Part shown: positions 27,282 through 36,234 of the stretch, one piece after another
Layout: the number at the start of each line of letters is the position of its first letter
Numbering within the stretch: the first letter of the stretch is position 1
Assembly: GCF_011059105.1 (NCBI RefSeq)
Contig: NZ_JAALLS010000006.1
Span: 1-64,000, forward strand
Source: Fodinibius halophilus
GTDB taxonomy: Bacteria; Bacteroidota; Rhodothermia; Balneolales; Balneolaceae
DNA: 64,000 nucleotides
Reading direction: 5' to 3'
Program-made: the position numbers and the translations under genes
Notes under the pieces: model-generated
What the model was told of the DNA's origin: nothing
The model's input: only the letters and a program-made list of their open reading frames with translations
Databases searched by the model: none

Positions 27282-29328
27282 CAAACATTGTATTTCTTTT
27301 TCCTGGGTAAATATGAAACAAAATATCTTTCACTTTTGATTCGGTGGGACGATTTATGATTTCGTACACCCTTGTAGAAGGCCCATCATAAAAAACACTG
27401 ACCTTTCTGTCAGGCAATTTTTCAAAATCTGCCAGCCACTGCTCTAAATCACGCATTACTGCCGGTGAATCGTATAAAATACCCTGCTGAATATTTCCAT
27501 AAGGGGCTTTTTCTGTAAACACAAATATTGAGGCCGGGGGTACCACCTCAACAGACGTTGAGGTTAACTGTTGTTGGTACAACGAGTCGATAGCGCCGTA
27601 TTCATCAAGAAAATATTCATAATCCATATAAAAGTGCCTGTTTTTGGCCTGTATCCTCTGTACTTCGGGCCCCACCGTAGCATAAGAGTACGGTAATCGC
27701 TCATCAATAACCTGGTAATAGGCTTCAAAAAAACCATTGGGCATGGTAGAAGGTAATACTCTACTTACTCTAATCCCACCCTGCAAGTAGATTAGGCTTG
27801 CGATCATCCCCACTAATAACACCCATGATATACTATAAACGGTGGATTCTGCAAGGTTGATCAATCGATCACATATCTCAAAAACTACTGCTATCATTAA
27901 ACATGCCAGAACCCCTATCATGAGGGCATATAGCTCGTTCAGTTGGGCCGTATCAAGCCAAAAGAGTGCCGCAAAATCAAGCACCGGGGTATATCGTAAG
28001 GCGATAACAATAAAAACCAGTACGAAAATGATTTCATCGCGAACCGAAGAACTATCTTTTAAGAAATAATCAATGATATAATAGCCCAATAGTCCACCCG
28101 CAATCATTATGTACACCTTACTTAGCTCCTGAATGGGAGAGATCAATTCCGGGAAATAGCTGTAGGCCTGAATGTCGTAAAGTTGAGATAATAAAAAGGA
28201 TTGGGGCTCGGTGCCCTGAAAGTAGCCATAGATGATAAATGGCAACAAAATGATAATTACCAAGCTTACCAGATATAAGGAAAGCCTCAAAAAGGATTTA
28301 AAATATCTTCTTCGGGGCAAGGTCAATAATCCCAGAAATGAAAGGGGTAAGAGTATAACAAAGGCAACAAACAAATTAGTAAATCCCGTTGCTATAAAGC
28401 CAGAAAAGATGTAGAACCATGGACTTTTATAGGTGGCCCGGAGGTTTCGGATAAAAATAGTGAGCGTTGGCAATGCAAAACAAAGAGCTAAATCAACGCT
28501 ACTGGCTTCTACCTGTTGATCTAAAGAAACAGGTAAGAATAACATTGGAACTACAGCATACAGTGACATCCCAATAATGGGTGCAAAGGGATACCTGTTT
28601 TTAGTGATGTCCCGGGAAATCCAATAGACAATAATACACAGGAAAAAACTTGTGAGTGCACCCAGCAGATGCAATATCATTTCCGGGCTTACCTGCGTTA
28701 ACATACTAAAAACGCTGACCAAGGAATGCATCCCACCCGGCACAGGGGCCTCGGTGAAATAGTTCTGCAACCTCATTTCCTTGATGCGATTAAGCTGATC
28801 AAACCACCCCCGGCTAAAAGGAGAAGCATTTTGCAGGGCCGGATACATCCGAATAAGACCACCTGCAAGGGCGATACCAAACACCAAAAACCAATGCCCT
28901 CCCTCACTGACCTCAATGGTGAATATATTTTTTACCTTCGCCTTAAGAACCTGCCAATAAGAGTTTTGATCGTCTTCAATTACTTGCACCTGCCTGATGA
29001 GGGATTGCAGTTCCCAATTTTGAATATACTCACTTAGGCTGTTGGCATCACTACGATACAGGTGCACAATAAACGGAACCAGCAGTAACATGACTGCCAA
29101 GCTTATAAAATCATATATGTGAAATATGGTGAGAATAAAAACCGAAATAATAATCCCCCCTCCGAGTCCAATCCATGAATAGATAAGCTTTTCAATATTG
29201 GGCAGTGTTTTAGTGTGGGATAAAAAAAGTGGGGCGATAAAACCAAACAGCAACACGAATGCAATTACAATGCGCCCTGCTGCAAATAAAGCTTCTACCA
29301 CATATGGCAACTGAGTAAATACGTCCAC
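27274..29328 (-). CDS. Multipass membrane protein of the Pel-like locus, possibly GT-C type
   Basis: This inner-membrane protein of 684 residues has roughly 13-14 helices, followed by a soluble C-terminal region of ~140 residues (about 545-684) on the periplasmic side. I do not recognise a named family. The large loop SRGWFDQLNRIKEMRLQNYF and the general plan of many helices plus a C-terminal soluble domain recall GT-C glycosyltransferases or O-antigen-type modifying enzymes. The start is GTG at 29326-29328. It overlaps the PelA/PelB-like gene by 8 bases and follows the hydrolase gene by 31. It occupies the place where PelD/PelE membrane components would be expected, but no similarity to them is evident. 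Confidence 0.6.
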   Translation of the reverse strand: MDVFTQLPYVVEALFAAGRIVIAFVLLFGFIAPLFLSHTKTLPNIEKLIYSWIGLGGGIIISVFILTIFHIYDFISLAVMLLLVPFIVHLYRSDANSLSEYIQNWELQSLIRQVQVIEDDQNSYWQVLKAKVKNIFTIEVSEGGHWFLVFGIALAGGLIRMYPALQNASPFSRGWFDQLNRIKEMRLQNYFTEAPVPGGMHSLVSVFSMLTQVSPEMILHLLGALTSFFLCIIVYWISRDITKNRYPFAPIIGMSLYAVVPMLFLPVSLDQQVEASSVDLALCFALPTLTIFIRNLRATYKSPWFYIFSGFIATGFTNLFVAFVILLPLSFLGLLTLPRRRYFKSFLRLSLYLVSLVIIILLPFIIYGYFQGTEPQSFLLSQLYDIQAYSYFPELISPIQELSKVYIMIAGGLLGYYIIDYFLKDSSSVRDEIIFVLVFIVIALRYTPVLDFAALFWLDTAQLNELYALMIGVLACLMIAVVFEICDRLINLAESTVYSISWVLLVGMIASLIYLQGGIRVSRVLPSTMPNGFFEAYYQVIDERLPYSYATVGPEVQRIQAKNRHFYMDYEYFLDEYGAIDSLYQQQLTSTSVEVVPPASIFVFTEKAPYGNIQQGILYDSPAVMRDLEQWLADFEKLPDRKVSVFYDGPSTRVYEIINRPTESKVKDILFHIYPGKRNTMFDE

Positions 29329-29359
29329 AAGAATCAGTTTTTATTAGGCTACCCACCAA

Positions 29360-30208
29360 TTATTGCTGCGTGCTGGATATACCCTTTGAGATATCGTTTA
29401 ACTCTATTGTACTTATAAAATAAGGCATGCCTAATGTATCTAATCTATTTCGTGCCATTCTTTTAAGATCATTAGTTTTAGCAAAATCAACTATCAAAAA
29501 CGGCAGATTATATTTTTGCTTTAACGTAGTGATTTTATCTGCTTTTTCTTGATAAGATTCTTTTGGTCGTAGATGATAATCTTTTCTTTCAAAATTATAT
29601 GCAGTTGCCACATCTTCAATGAGTACTGCATCAATATATTTATGGGTTTTATCGAGCATAAACAGTCCTGCATTTTGTATAACTATAGCCTCCGGATATC
29701 GCTCTTTAATACCTGCAATTACCTCAAGCATGTATGGTTGCAGATGACTGCGTTCTGTATAAGGTGCAACATCATCAACGGTATCTAAAAACAATCCGTC
29801 GTAGCCCTTGACCATGATGTTGGGTAAAACCTTATCAAGTAGAATAGAGCGAGTTGTAGAGTCAGCCAGATTAAGGTAGGGACTGTCCCAGTTTTCATTC
29901 ATCCCGATGAATCCCTGCTCCTCCATCAGAGGATAGTACCACCGATACTTATTAACCTCTCCCAATGATATGTAACCCAACAACGTATTCTCAGAGGTAT
30001 TTAACGTATCAACAGCTGCTTTTGTGTAATTTTCCGGCTCTACAATTAACAGATCATATTTTGAAGCTACCTTTTCGAGAGAAGAGATATGTTCATAACT
30101 GACTGCAAACGGTTCAGGATCTAAGGATTTTCTTGCGGAATCAGTATTCTTACAAGCATCCACTAAAATAGTGATAGCACAAAAAACAATAACTAGCTGT
30201 CGTATCAT
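29360..30208 (-). CDS. PelA-type glycoside hydrolase lipoprotein (endo-alpha-1,4-polygalactosaminidase-like)
   Basis: This exported TIM-barrel hydrolase of 282 residues resembles the N-terminal hydrolase domain of PelA and GH114 enzymes, which cut alpha-1,4-linked galactosaminoglycan. The landmarks are LLIVEPENY, LGYISLGEVNKYRWYYP, KGYDGLFLDTVDD with candidate catalytic D142, and DAVLIEDVATAY with candidate E198. The signal peptide ends in LVDAC (C19), a plausible though imperfect lipobox. The start ATG at 30206-30208 is chosen because it begins at the signal peptide, follows the HD-gene stop by one base and has GAGGG upstream; the longer in-frame ATG at 30256 would not. In classic Pel systems this domain is fused to the deacetylase; here it is separate. 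Confidence 0.85.
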   Translation of the reverse strand: MIRQLVIVFCAITILVDACKNTDSARKSLDPEPFAVSYEHISSLEKVASKYDLLIVEPENYTKAAVDTLNTSENTLLGYISLGEVNKYRWYYPLMEEQGFIGMNENWDSPYLNLADSTTRSILLDKVLPNIMVKGYDGLFLDTVDDVAPYTERSHLQPYMLEVIAGIKERYPEAIVIQNAGLFMLDKTHKYIDAVLIEDVATAYNFERKDYHLRPKESYQEKADKITTLKQKYNLPFLIVDFAKTNDLKRMARNRLDTLGMPYFISTIELNDISKGISSTQQ

Positions 30209-30209
30209 T

Positions 30210-31808
30210 CTAGGTACCCTCACCCAATTCACAAAGGTCATTCCAGCTAAAGTCATTAAGCATTTCTACTGCTGTAGGTATCAGAATCATATCAAACTGG
30301 ATATCAGCCCGCTCTATAAGCATAGATGTCAGTTCATCCAGCCAATCTTCGCCTGTTTTAGAATCGTTACCTTTATTGCTTTCGATAAACTGTGCGATAA
30401 ACTCAAACAATCCAACGACTTTACCCGTCCATACAATTTCATCGCCTTCAATACCATTGGGGGTTCCCGAACCATCAACCCATTCATGGTGGGTGCTTAT
30501 ACCCTGCTTTATATTTTCGTTCAGCGATAAATGTCTCACAAGCTTATATCCCAGCACGGGATGTTCCAGATCTGATCCTACAGTTCGTTTTTTAGCGTTT
30601 TGACGAAGACTCAAATACCCAATATCGTGTAGTTTAGCTGTCATCAGTATATTTTCTTTTTCCTCTTCTCCCATTCCAAAATAATCACCAAACGCATTAC
30701 ATAGAGCCATCACCCGGTCGGTATGATGGGCCGTTTTATCTCTTTTCTGCTCAATTTCTCTGAGCATTTGATAATAAGTTTCGGTGATTCGACTGGTGAT
30801 GTGTTTATTTTGATCCTGATAACGAAGTAGCTGCAACAGGGTTTCTATAATAACATCATAGTTTACCGATGATTTAAACGTCTCTTTCTGCTCTCCCTTG
30901 AGTGTAAGAACCAAAAATACACTCGGTGACAGCGTATTCAACGGCTCAATAACCAACTGATCCTCTCCATCATGCAGATCCAACTGATCTTCCAGATAGT
31001 CCGTAAGATCCTCGACACTTTCTTTATCCCCATCGAAATACTGAATATTGGCAACAAAGTTATCAGCCATATTCGCTTTTGCCACTACCTTTGGCTCGCT
31101 GAGATCGACCAAGGCCGCCGATTCCGCCCCTTTAACGCCTGTTAGGTGCCCAAGCAATACATTGGCATAGCCAGTAATTTCAAGCCCCTCAGACTCCAAA
31201 GAGCTAAGCTCTTCCTCTAATCCCCTTCCCGTTGTCTCCGTTTTGGCATCTTGTTTATCACACTCAGTCAACCATTTCGAAAGAATACGTCCAATTATAG
31301 AGAGACGCGGAATGATACCACTGGGATTCTCCACATACGGCCCCGTGCAATACATCCCACAGAATTCATCCTCATTAAAGAGGGGAATACGGTGACAGTG
31401 TCCGATGGGAAAAGAGGCCCCTCCCATCTCTTTCATCTCCTCACTGATAACTACCCTTTTCTCCAGGTTATCGAGACGGCGTTCAAATTGTGCAACCTTT
31501 TCACTTCTTTCAGTGCTGTTCAGCTTACTAAGTGAAAATTTACTTTCCAGGTTTTCAGTAAGTACCGAACGGTGCTGAAGTTTTAACTTTCCCTTTTCGT
31601 CTTTGAGATATACAAAGTGAACAGGAGCATTGTACAATATATCCATCCACTCAGCAGTTTCATGAAATTTTGGGCTATCACTTCGTGATAAATACTCAGC
31701 TGCTAAAGCCCAAAACTCCAGTTCATCTTCCAACTCAAAATCTTCAAGTGAAAAAGCGGAACCTAATCTCTTGGCAATGGTCTGTACGTAGCTTTTAACA
31801 TCTTTCAT
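30210..31808 (-). CDS. GAF-like / HD-GYP-like regulator of the Pel-type locus
   Basis: This is a cytoplasmic protein of 532 residues. Residues ~1-190 and ~195-340 look like two GAF-type sensor modules (GHCHRIPLFNEDEFCGMY in the first). Residues ~355-500 form an HD domain with KLHDIGY (H394, D395) and HHEWVDGSGTP (H440, H441, E442), close to the HHExxDGSGYP signature of cyclic-di-GMP phosphodiesterases. The GYP triplet is GTP here. The later VxDxxDAL-type segment is replaced by VVGLFEFIAQF, and the RPYR-like motif is missing, so catalysis may be altered. Pel synthesis is classically switched on by cyclic-di-GMP through PelD, which is absent here. A regulatory role for this protein is inferred. 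Confidence 0.8.
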   Translation of the reverse strand: MKDVKSYVQTIAKRLGSAFSLEDFELEDELEFWALAAEYLSRSDSPKFHETAEWMDILYNAPVHFVYLKDEKGKLKLQHRSVLTENLESKFSLSKLNSTERSEKVAQFERRLDNLEKRVVISEEMKEMGGASFPIGHCHRIPLFNEDEFCGMYCTGPYVENPSGIIPRLSIIGRILSKWLTECDKQDAKTETTGRGLEEELSSLESEGLEITGYANVLLGHLTGVKGAESAALVDLSEPKVVAKANMADNFVANIQYFDGDKESVEDLTDYLEDQLDLHDGEDQLVIEPLNTLSPSVFLVLTLKGEQKETFKSSVNYDVIIETLLQLLRYQDQNKHITSRITETYYQMLREIEQKRDKTAHHTDRVMALCNAFGDYFGMGEEEKENILMTAKLHDIGYLSLRQNAKKRTVGSDLEHPVLGYKLVRHLSLNENIKQGISTHHEWVDGSGTPNGIEGDEIVWTGKVVGLFEFIAQFIESNKGNDSKTGEDWLDELTSMLIERADIQFDMILIPTAVEMLNDFSWNDLCELGEGT

Positions 31809-31819
31809 AATTATAAAAT

Positions 31820-33448
31820 CTAAAATGCAGAATAGTAGTAGTAATCTAAGTTTTGAAAAAATCTCTTGGCCATTATGCCGGATACGAGCGCAAAACAGAT
31901 TGCCCCGGCCAACAAACCGATGGCAGCATATTCGAGCGCAAAAATTCGGCTACAGATATATCCGACAAAAAAGTTTGCCGCTAATCCTGCCAACATTGAA
32001 TACATCGAATATTTGGGTTTATGTAAGGTGAAAAAGAATAGAGTATGCAGCAAGCCAATATTTAAAAAAATATATGATATACTGGCAATCCAGAACACCT
32101 TGGTTGTCATAGGGTTCGCAAAAAAGTCACGGATTTCCGGAATTTCATTTTCAAAAACCCGTAAACTTATTACGGAATAATAGGTAAGGGCTATTGAAAC
32201 TGCGCTCACTATTAATAATAGTAATACTTGACGAAAATAAAACCTCTTGTAGAATTTATTAAACGAATTTAGTTCACTGAATTTTGCTTTCTTTTGTAAC
32301 GGCACTAAGTAGTTAGAAAATGCTTCTACGCTATATTCCAGTACTGCCACGCTTAAAACAAGAGTCAATAGTGCCCAATCCATCCCCAGTTCATAGGGAG
32401 TGTTAAACCAGATAATATATGGCGGAGGTGGTGGACCGGCCGACCATGCCAGAATTCGATCCAGAAAAAGAAAGAGAAAATATCCCAATCCATAAACAAA
32501 ATAGCGATAGTTAATATAATAGCGTACCTCCGGTTTGGTTAGCGACTGTTCAATATTCTCATCGGCACTAAACCGTATTTTGAGCTTAAAAAAGAGGTAG
32601 GCATAGCCATATAACATGGCTGTGGTTAATGCCATAGCCAACCACTGAGAGAGATATATGCCCATATCCATTACCTCCATATTGAATAGGACAACAAAAG
32701 TTCCAACTACAATAATTACTAATATTGGTATTTGCTGTTGCAAGGCATATAAAACACCGGATCCCAGCAGAAGCAGGCTAATCAAGACCATATAGATTAG
32801 TCCCAATAAAATCATGGCCTGGGGGTAAAAAGGGATAAGTAAATTAATTATGAAAAAGACCAAAGAAGCAATAAAAACCGTTGCAACACCCACACTCAAG
32901 ATCTGTTTGGCTGCTTCAAAAGCCAAAAGATAGTTATTATTACTCTTATGGGTTGTAACAGATCTACCTAATACCTGGATAAATCCACCGGTAATTACAA
33001 AGGCGGTAATAGTACCAAAAGCAACAACAGTGGCCTGGGCTTCATTGAACTCCAACCATGCCCATAATGAATATCTGAAAATAATAACCGCTGCAATCTG
33101 GCTCAGCATGGGCAACGAAAAGAGTAATCCCTTACCATAATAAAAGCAAAAGAATTTTAGCTGCTCCCAAAAACCGGTCGTTCCTATCTTTGCATCCAGT
33201 TCCTCATCTACTTCTTCCTCACTTTGCCGCGCTTCCTTTTTCAGTTCGTCATAAATTTCATCGGCAAGCTCAAATATAGAATCATAACCGAAATCTTGCT
33301 TTACATCTACCTCGCGAACCCCGATAGATTCAATTGTTGCAGCTACTGCCCGGGTGCTTAGCGGATTACCAAGCAGATCTTTAACCTCCTTTTTGAGCTC
33401 ATCAACCGAATCAATGGTTGCGCTTTCTATGTCGGGGGATTCAGCCAT
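31820..33448 (-). CDS. pelG: PelG, Pel exopolysaccharide inner-membrane transporter
   Basis: PelG is the membrane protein thought to move the growing Pel polymer across the inner membrane. This copy has 542 residues with about 12 helices. The C-terminus LDYYYYSAF is a strong PelG hallmark, and KFFCFYYGKGLLFSLPM near the first helix also fits. An extra cytoplasmic N-terminal stretch of about 110 residues (two helical blocks around KKEVKDLLGNPLSTRAVAAT and GYDSIFELADEIYDELKKEA) is longer than expected for PelG. ATG at 33446-33448 is chosen because GAGGAGG lies about 9 bases upstream. It overlaps pelF by 8 bases and precedes the HD gene by 11. Confidence 0.92.
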   Translation of the reverse strand: MAESPDIESATIDSVDELKKEVKDLLGNPLSTRAVAATIESIGVREVDVKQDFGYDSIFELADEIYDELKKEARQSEEEVDEELDAKIGTTGFWEQLKFFCFYYGKGLLFSLPMLSQIAAVIIFRYSLWAWLEFNEAQATVVAFGTITAFVITGGFIQVLGRSVTTHKSNNNYLLAFEAAKQILSVGVATVFIASLVFFIINLLIPFYPQAMILLGLIYMVLISLLLLGSGVLYALQQQIPILVIIVVGTFVVLFNMEVMDMGIYLSQWLAMALTTAMLYGYAYLFFKLKIRFSADENIEQSLTKPEVRYYINYRYFVYGLGYFLFLFLDRILAWSAGPPPPPYIIWFNTPYELGMDWALLTLVLSVAVLEYSVEAFSNYLVPLQKKAKFSELNSFNKFYKRFYFRQVLLLLIVSAVSIALTYYSVISLRVFENEIPEIRDFFANPMTTKVFWIASISYIFLNIGLLHTLFFFTLHKPKYSMYSMLAGLAANFFVGYICSRIFALEYAAIGLLAGAICFALVSGIMAKRFFQNLDYYYYSAF

Positions 33449-35012
33449 ATTCCACAACCTCCTCTAATAATCTATTCACAGAAGGCAATTGCACCTCATT
33501 ATATTTGGGAATATGCTTTTGTTCATGAAAAGACTGGTAGAGATTGCGATAGTTTGTTACAGATTTCGAAATGGTGTACTTGAGCAGTACTCTTGACCGG
33601 GCCTTTTGCCCAAGTTCTATTCGAAGGTCATCATCTTCTAAAAGTTTTATAACTCCATCTGCTAAATCCCTGGCATTTCTAGGTTTACACAAAACGCCGC
33701 ATCCCTCAACTGCTTCTCTTACCCCCCCCACATCGGTTGCCACCACAGGACGTGAACAGCTCATAGATTCTAGCACCGTGTATGGAAACCCTTCTGATAT
33801 TGAGCTTAAAATTGATATATCTCCCTCGTTAAATATTTTACTGGGGGTATCGTGATACCCTCCAAATTCAAAATGGTCTTCCAGATCCAGTTCTTCAACC
33901 AAGTCTTTGCACTTCTGTACATAGGCCTTATCGACCTCTAAACTACCATAAATAATATATTGGACATTCGGCACATCGCGACGAACAAGCTCACAAGATC
34001 GAATCATCGTTTCAATATCTTTCAACGGAAACACATGTGCCACGGCAACAACGGTAGGGCGATCCCGGGTATGCTTTGGCTTTTCTTTCGGCCTGAAGAG
34101 ATCAGCATCTACCCCATTATAGATAGGCCTGATGCGATTTTCTGTAGCTTCATATTTCTTCTCCCATTTTGCATTGATGGACGTTACCGGGGCAATACGG
34201 TCTGCAAAGTGATAAACTGTTCGCGTTATAAATGTAGCCATATTTATCAACAACCTTTTCGAAAAGTAAGAGATATCTGCTTGGCTAACATTGATTAAAC
34301 GCTCGCGAATGTATACCCCATGATCGGTGACCACCATGGGGGTACCATATTCAAATTTTGCTGCGATAGAAGAAATAGCCGGAAAACCCGCCATTGTCGC
34401 ATGCGTAGCACTTACCTCCGGTATATCTACTGCCAATGGCATCATGAAGTGATAGATCCAACGCATACCGAAAGTCACATCCAGCACTTTTGGATGTTCA
34501 CTCGGGCTATAATCACCCATCTCCTCAAAATGTTGTTTGAGCCGTTGTTTAAATATTTTCCATAATAACGGGTGCCCAAGGGTCTTTTTATAATCGTACC
34601 GTTGAAAAAACTTCCAAAATCCATAAATAAGCTCTCCTGATTCCCGGGCAGATTGAAAAGGATCAAAAAGGTGATCCAAAAAACGGCGATACATCGGCAA
34701 AAAGAGCTGCTTGATAACTTCGCTTGATGTTTGTGACTTCTTTAACAGATGTTCCGAAAATGGACGACTTTCATCAAAATAACTTACAGGCTCTTCAACT
34801 CCCCACAAAGGAACATGAATAATAGATTTTATATTAGACATTCTTCGATATCGAGGCTCTACATAAGGACTTCCTGTGAGGGCCATGATAACAAAATCAA
34901 TCTCATCCACTAATTCAGTACATAAAATATGGGCCCAGGTAGACACCCCTCCACCGGAATACGGATAGGAACCCTCAGTCTCGAGCAATATGGTAGGTTT
35001 AGATTTATCCAT
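33441..35012 (-). CDS. pelF: PelF, GT4 glycosyltransferase of Pel exopolysaccharide
   Basis: PelF is the cytosolic glycosyltransferase that polymerises the Pel backbone from a UDP-activated amino sugar. The 523-residue protein opens with ILLETEGSYPYSGGGVSTWA, the DUF3492-type PelF N-terminus. It has the GT-B fold with the retaining GT4 motif EGFPYTVLE (E407 and E415), followed by VVATDVGGVREAV. The length is close to known PelF proteins. It overlaps both neighbours (8 bases with pelG, 8 with the upstream glycosyltransferase gene), showing tight translational coupling. AAAGGAG lies 11 bases before the ATG. Confidence 0.93.
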   Translation of the reverse strand: MDKSKPTILLETEGSYPYSGGGVSTWAHILCTELVDEIDFVIMALTGSPYVEPRYRRMSNIKSIIHVPLWGVEEPVSYFDESRPFSEHLLKKSQTSSEVIKQLFLPMYRRFLDHLFDPFQSARESGELIYGFWKFFQRYDYKKTLGHPLLWKIFKQRLKQHFEEMGDYSPSEHPKVLDVTFGMRWIYHFMMPLAVDIPEVSATHATMAGFPAISSIAAKFEYGTPMVVTDHGVYIRERLINVSQADISYFSKRLLINMATFITRTVYHFADRIAPVTSINAKWEKKYEATENRIRPIYNGVDADLFRPKEKPKHTRDRPTVVAVAHVFPLKDIETMIRSCELVRRDVPNVQYIIYGSLEVDKAYVQKCKDLVEELDLEDHFEFGGYHDTPSKIFNEGDISILSSISEGFPYTVLESMSCSRPVVATDVGGVREAVEGCGVLCKPRNARDLADGVIKLLEDDDLRIELGQKARSRVLLKYTISKSVTNYRNLYQSFHEQKHIPKYNEVQLPSVNRLLEEVVEYG

Positions 35013-36207
35013 TATATAACGGGGACTCCTTTAACAACAAATCAAACACTCCGCGATATCGCTTAAAAATATTCTCCCAAGTATGCTGCTCAGCTAATAA
35101 CAGGGACTTTTCACGAATATATCTTTCCCATTTATATGGACGATACCATAACTCTAACGTTTTGCGCAGCAATTTATTAGAATCTACACCTTTATTTATT
35201 ATCAGGGCATATTTTTCTGTAACGTCACCTGCTTGCCATCCGATAGGCAACACTCTGCGTGCCAATGCCTCAAATAGTACCAATGGCTGTGATTCATTAT
35301 GGCTCGTTATGCATAGGGCATCCATTTCATCAATATAATTCTCAGTAGATTGATTCCAGATGAGTTCTAATTCGGAATATTGCTTACTTTTTTTCTTCAC
35401 CCCCCCTGCTAATTCCGGTTCATTAGCGTCGCAGCAGAGCATAAGAAACTGTATATCAGCAATCTCCATCTGGCGAGCGGCATCGACCAACTCAAAGAAC
35501 TTCATAGGATTCTTCATTTCAGCGCATCGCCCTACCCATCCTATTGTCAGGGGGTCCTGATGGCTTTTGTGCTCTTTTAACCAACTCGCTGGAATCCCGT
35601 TGGGAATATACATCACATCATCTGCCCCCATATTCTGTTGTTCCGTAATATTGCACTCTGAAACAGAAACAGTAATATCAGCTGCGAGATAGATATCCCT
35701 CGCCATGCTTTTAAACATTTGTACGTACTGTTCCTTCTTTCCCCTGTTATCGGGAATTTTATATCCACACTCCAGTGCAACGGCCCCCATATCAACCTCC
35801 TTCCAATAGAGGGCGTGTTCGGTAAGCAAAAGAGGTTTATTGGTATCTTCAGCCCACTCTTTTCCCAACCAGCCGGCAAAACCGGTATTAGCGATATGTA
35901 CAAAATCACATTGATTTACCAGCCGACTCGTTTTTTCCCTTAGCCGGTTTTTCCACCGGTACGACTCAACCTGCCAGTCTTTCCGCAAATCCGGGGGCGG
36001 AATACGACAAAAGGAATGCACATGCTCCGGAATTTGATATAATGCTTCTGAGACCTGGGCATTTAGATACTGGTCTGTTGCAACCTGCAGAATATGAAAG
36101 TTCTGGTTTGGGCAGTTTTGAATATATTGGTGAACCCATTCGCTCACGCCCCCCCGGTACCAAGGATAAGTTCCTTCTATAACCAATAATATATCCGTGT
36201 TGCTCAT
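35005..36207 (-). CDS. Second PelF-like GT4 glycosyltransferase
   Basis: This cytosolic GT-B glycosyltransferase of 400 residues is a shorter paralogue of the adjacent PelF. Both start with the same type of block (LLVIEGTYPWYRGGVSEWVH here), and both have the GT4 glutamate pair, ESQPLVLFE (E305 and E313). It lacks about 120 residues of the PelF middle region. Because catalytic glutamates and the donor-side block IGWVGRCAEMKNP are present, it is probably active, perhaps adding a second sugar type. Its stop overlaps the PelF start by 8 bases, and it begins 27 bases after the response regulator gene. The donor and acceptor are unknown. Confidence 0.85.
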   Translation of the reverse strand: MSNTDILLVIEGTYPWYRGGVSEWVHQYIQNCPNQNFHILQVATDQYLNAQVSEALYQIPEHVHSFCRIPPPDLRKDWQVESYRWKNRLREKTSRLVNQCDFVHIANTGFAGWLGKEWAEDTNKPLLLTEHALYWKEVDMGAVALECGYKIPDNRGKKEQYVQMFKSMARDIYLAADITVSVSECNITEQQNMGADDVMYIPNGIPASWLKEHKSHQDPLTIGWVGRCAEMKNPMKFFELVDAARQMEIADIQFLMLCCDANEPELAGGVKKKSKQYSELELIWNQSTENYIDEMDALCITSHNESQPLVLFEALARRVLPIGWQAGDVTEKYALIINKGVDSNKLLRKTLELWYRPYKWERYIREKSLLLAEQHTWENIFKRYRGVFDLLLKESPLYNG

Positions 36208-36234
36208 AAATAAGGCCCACTGTAAATGAAAAAG

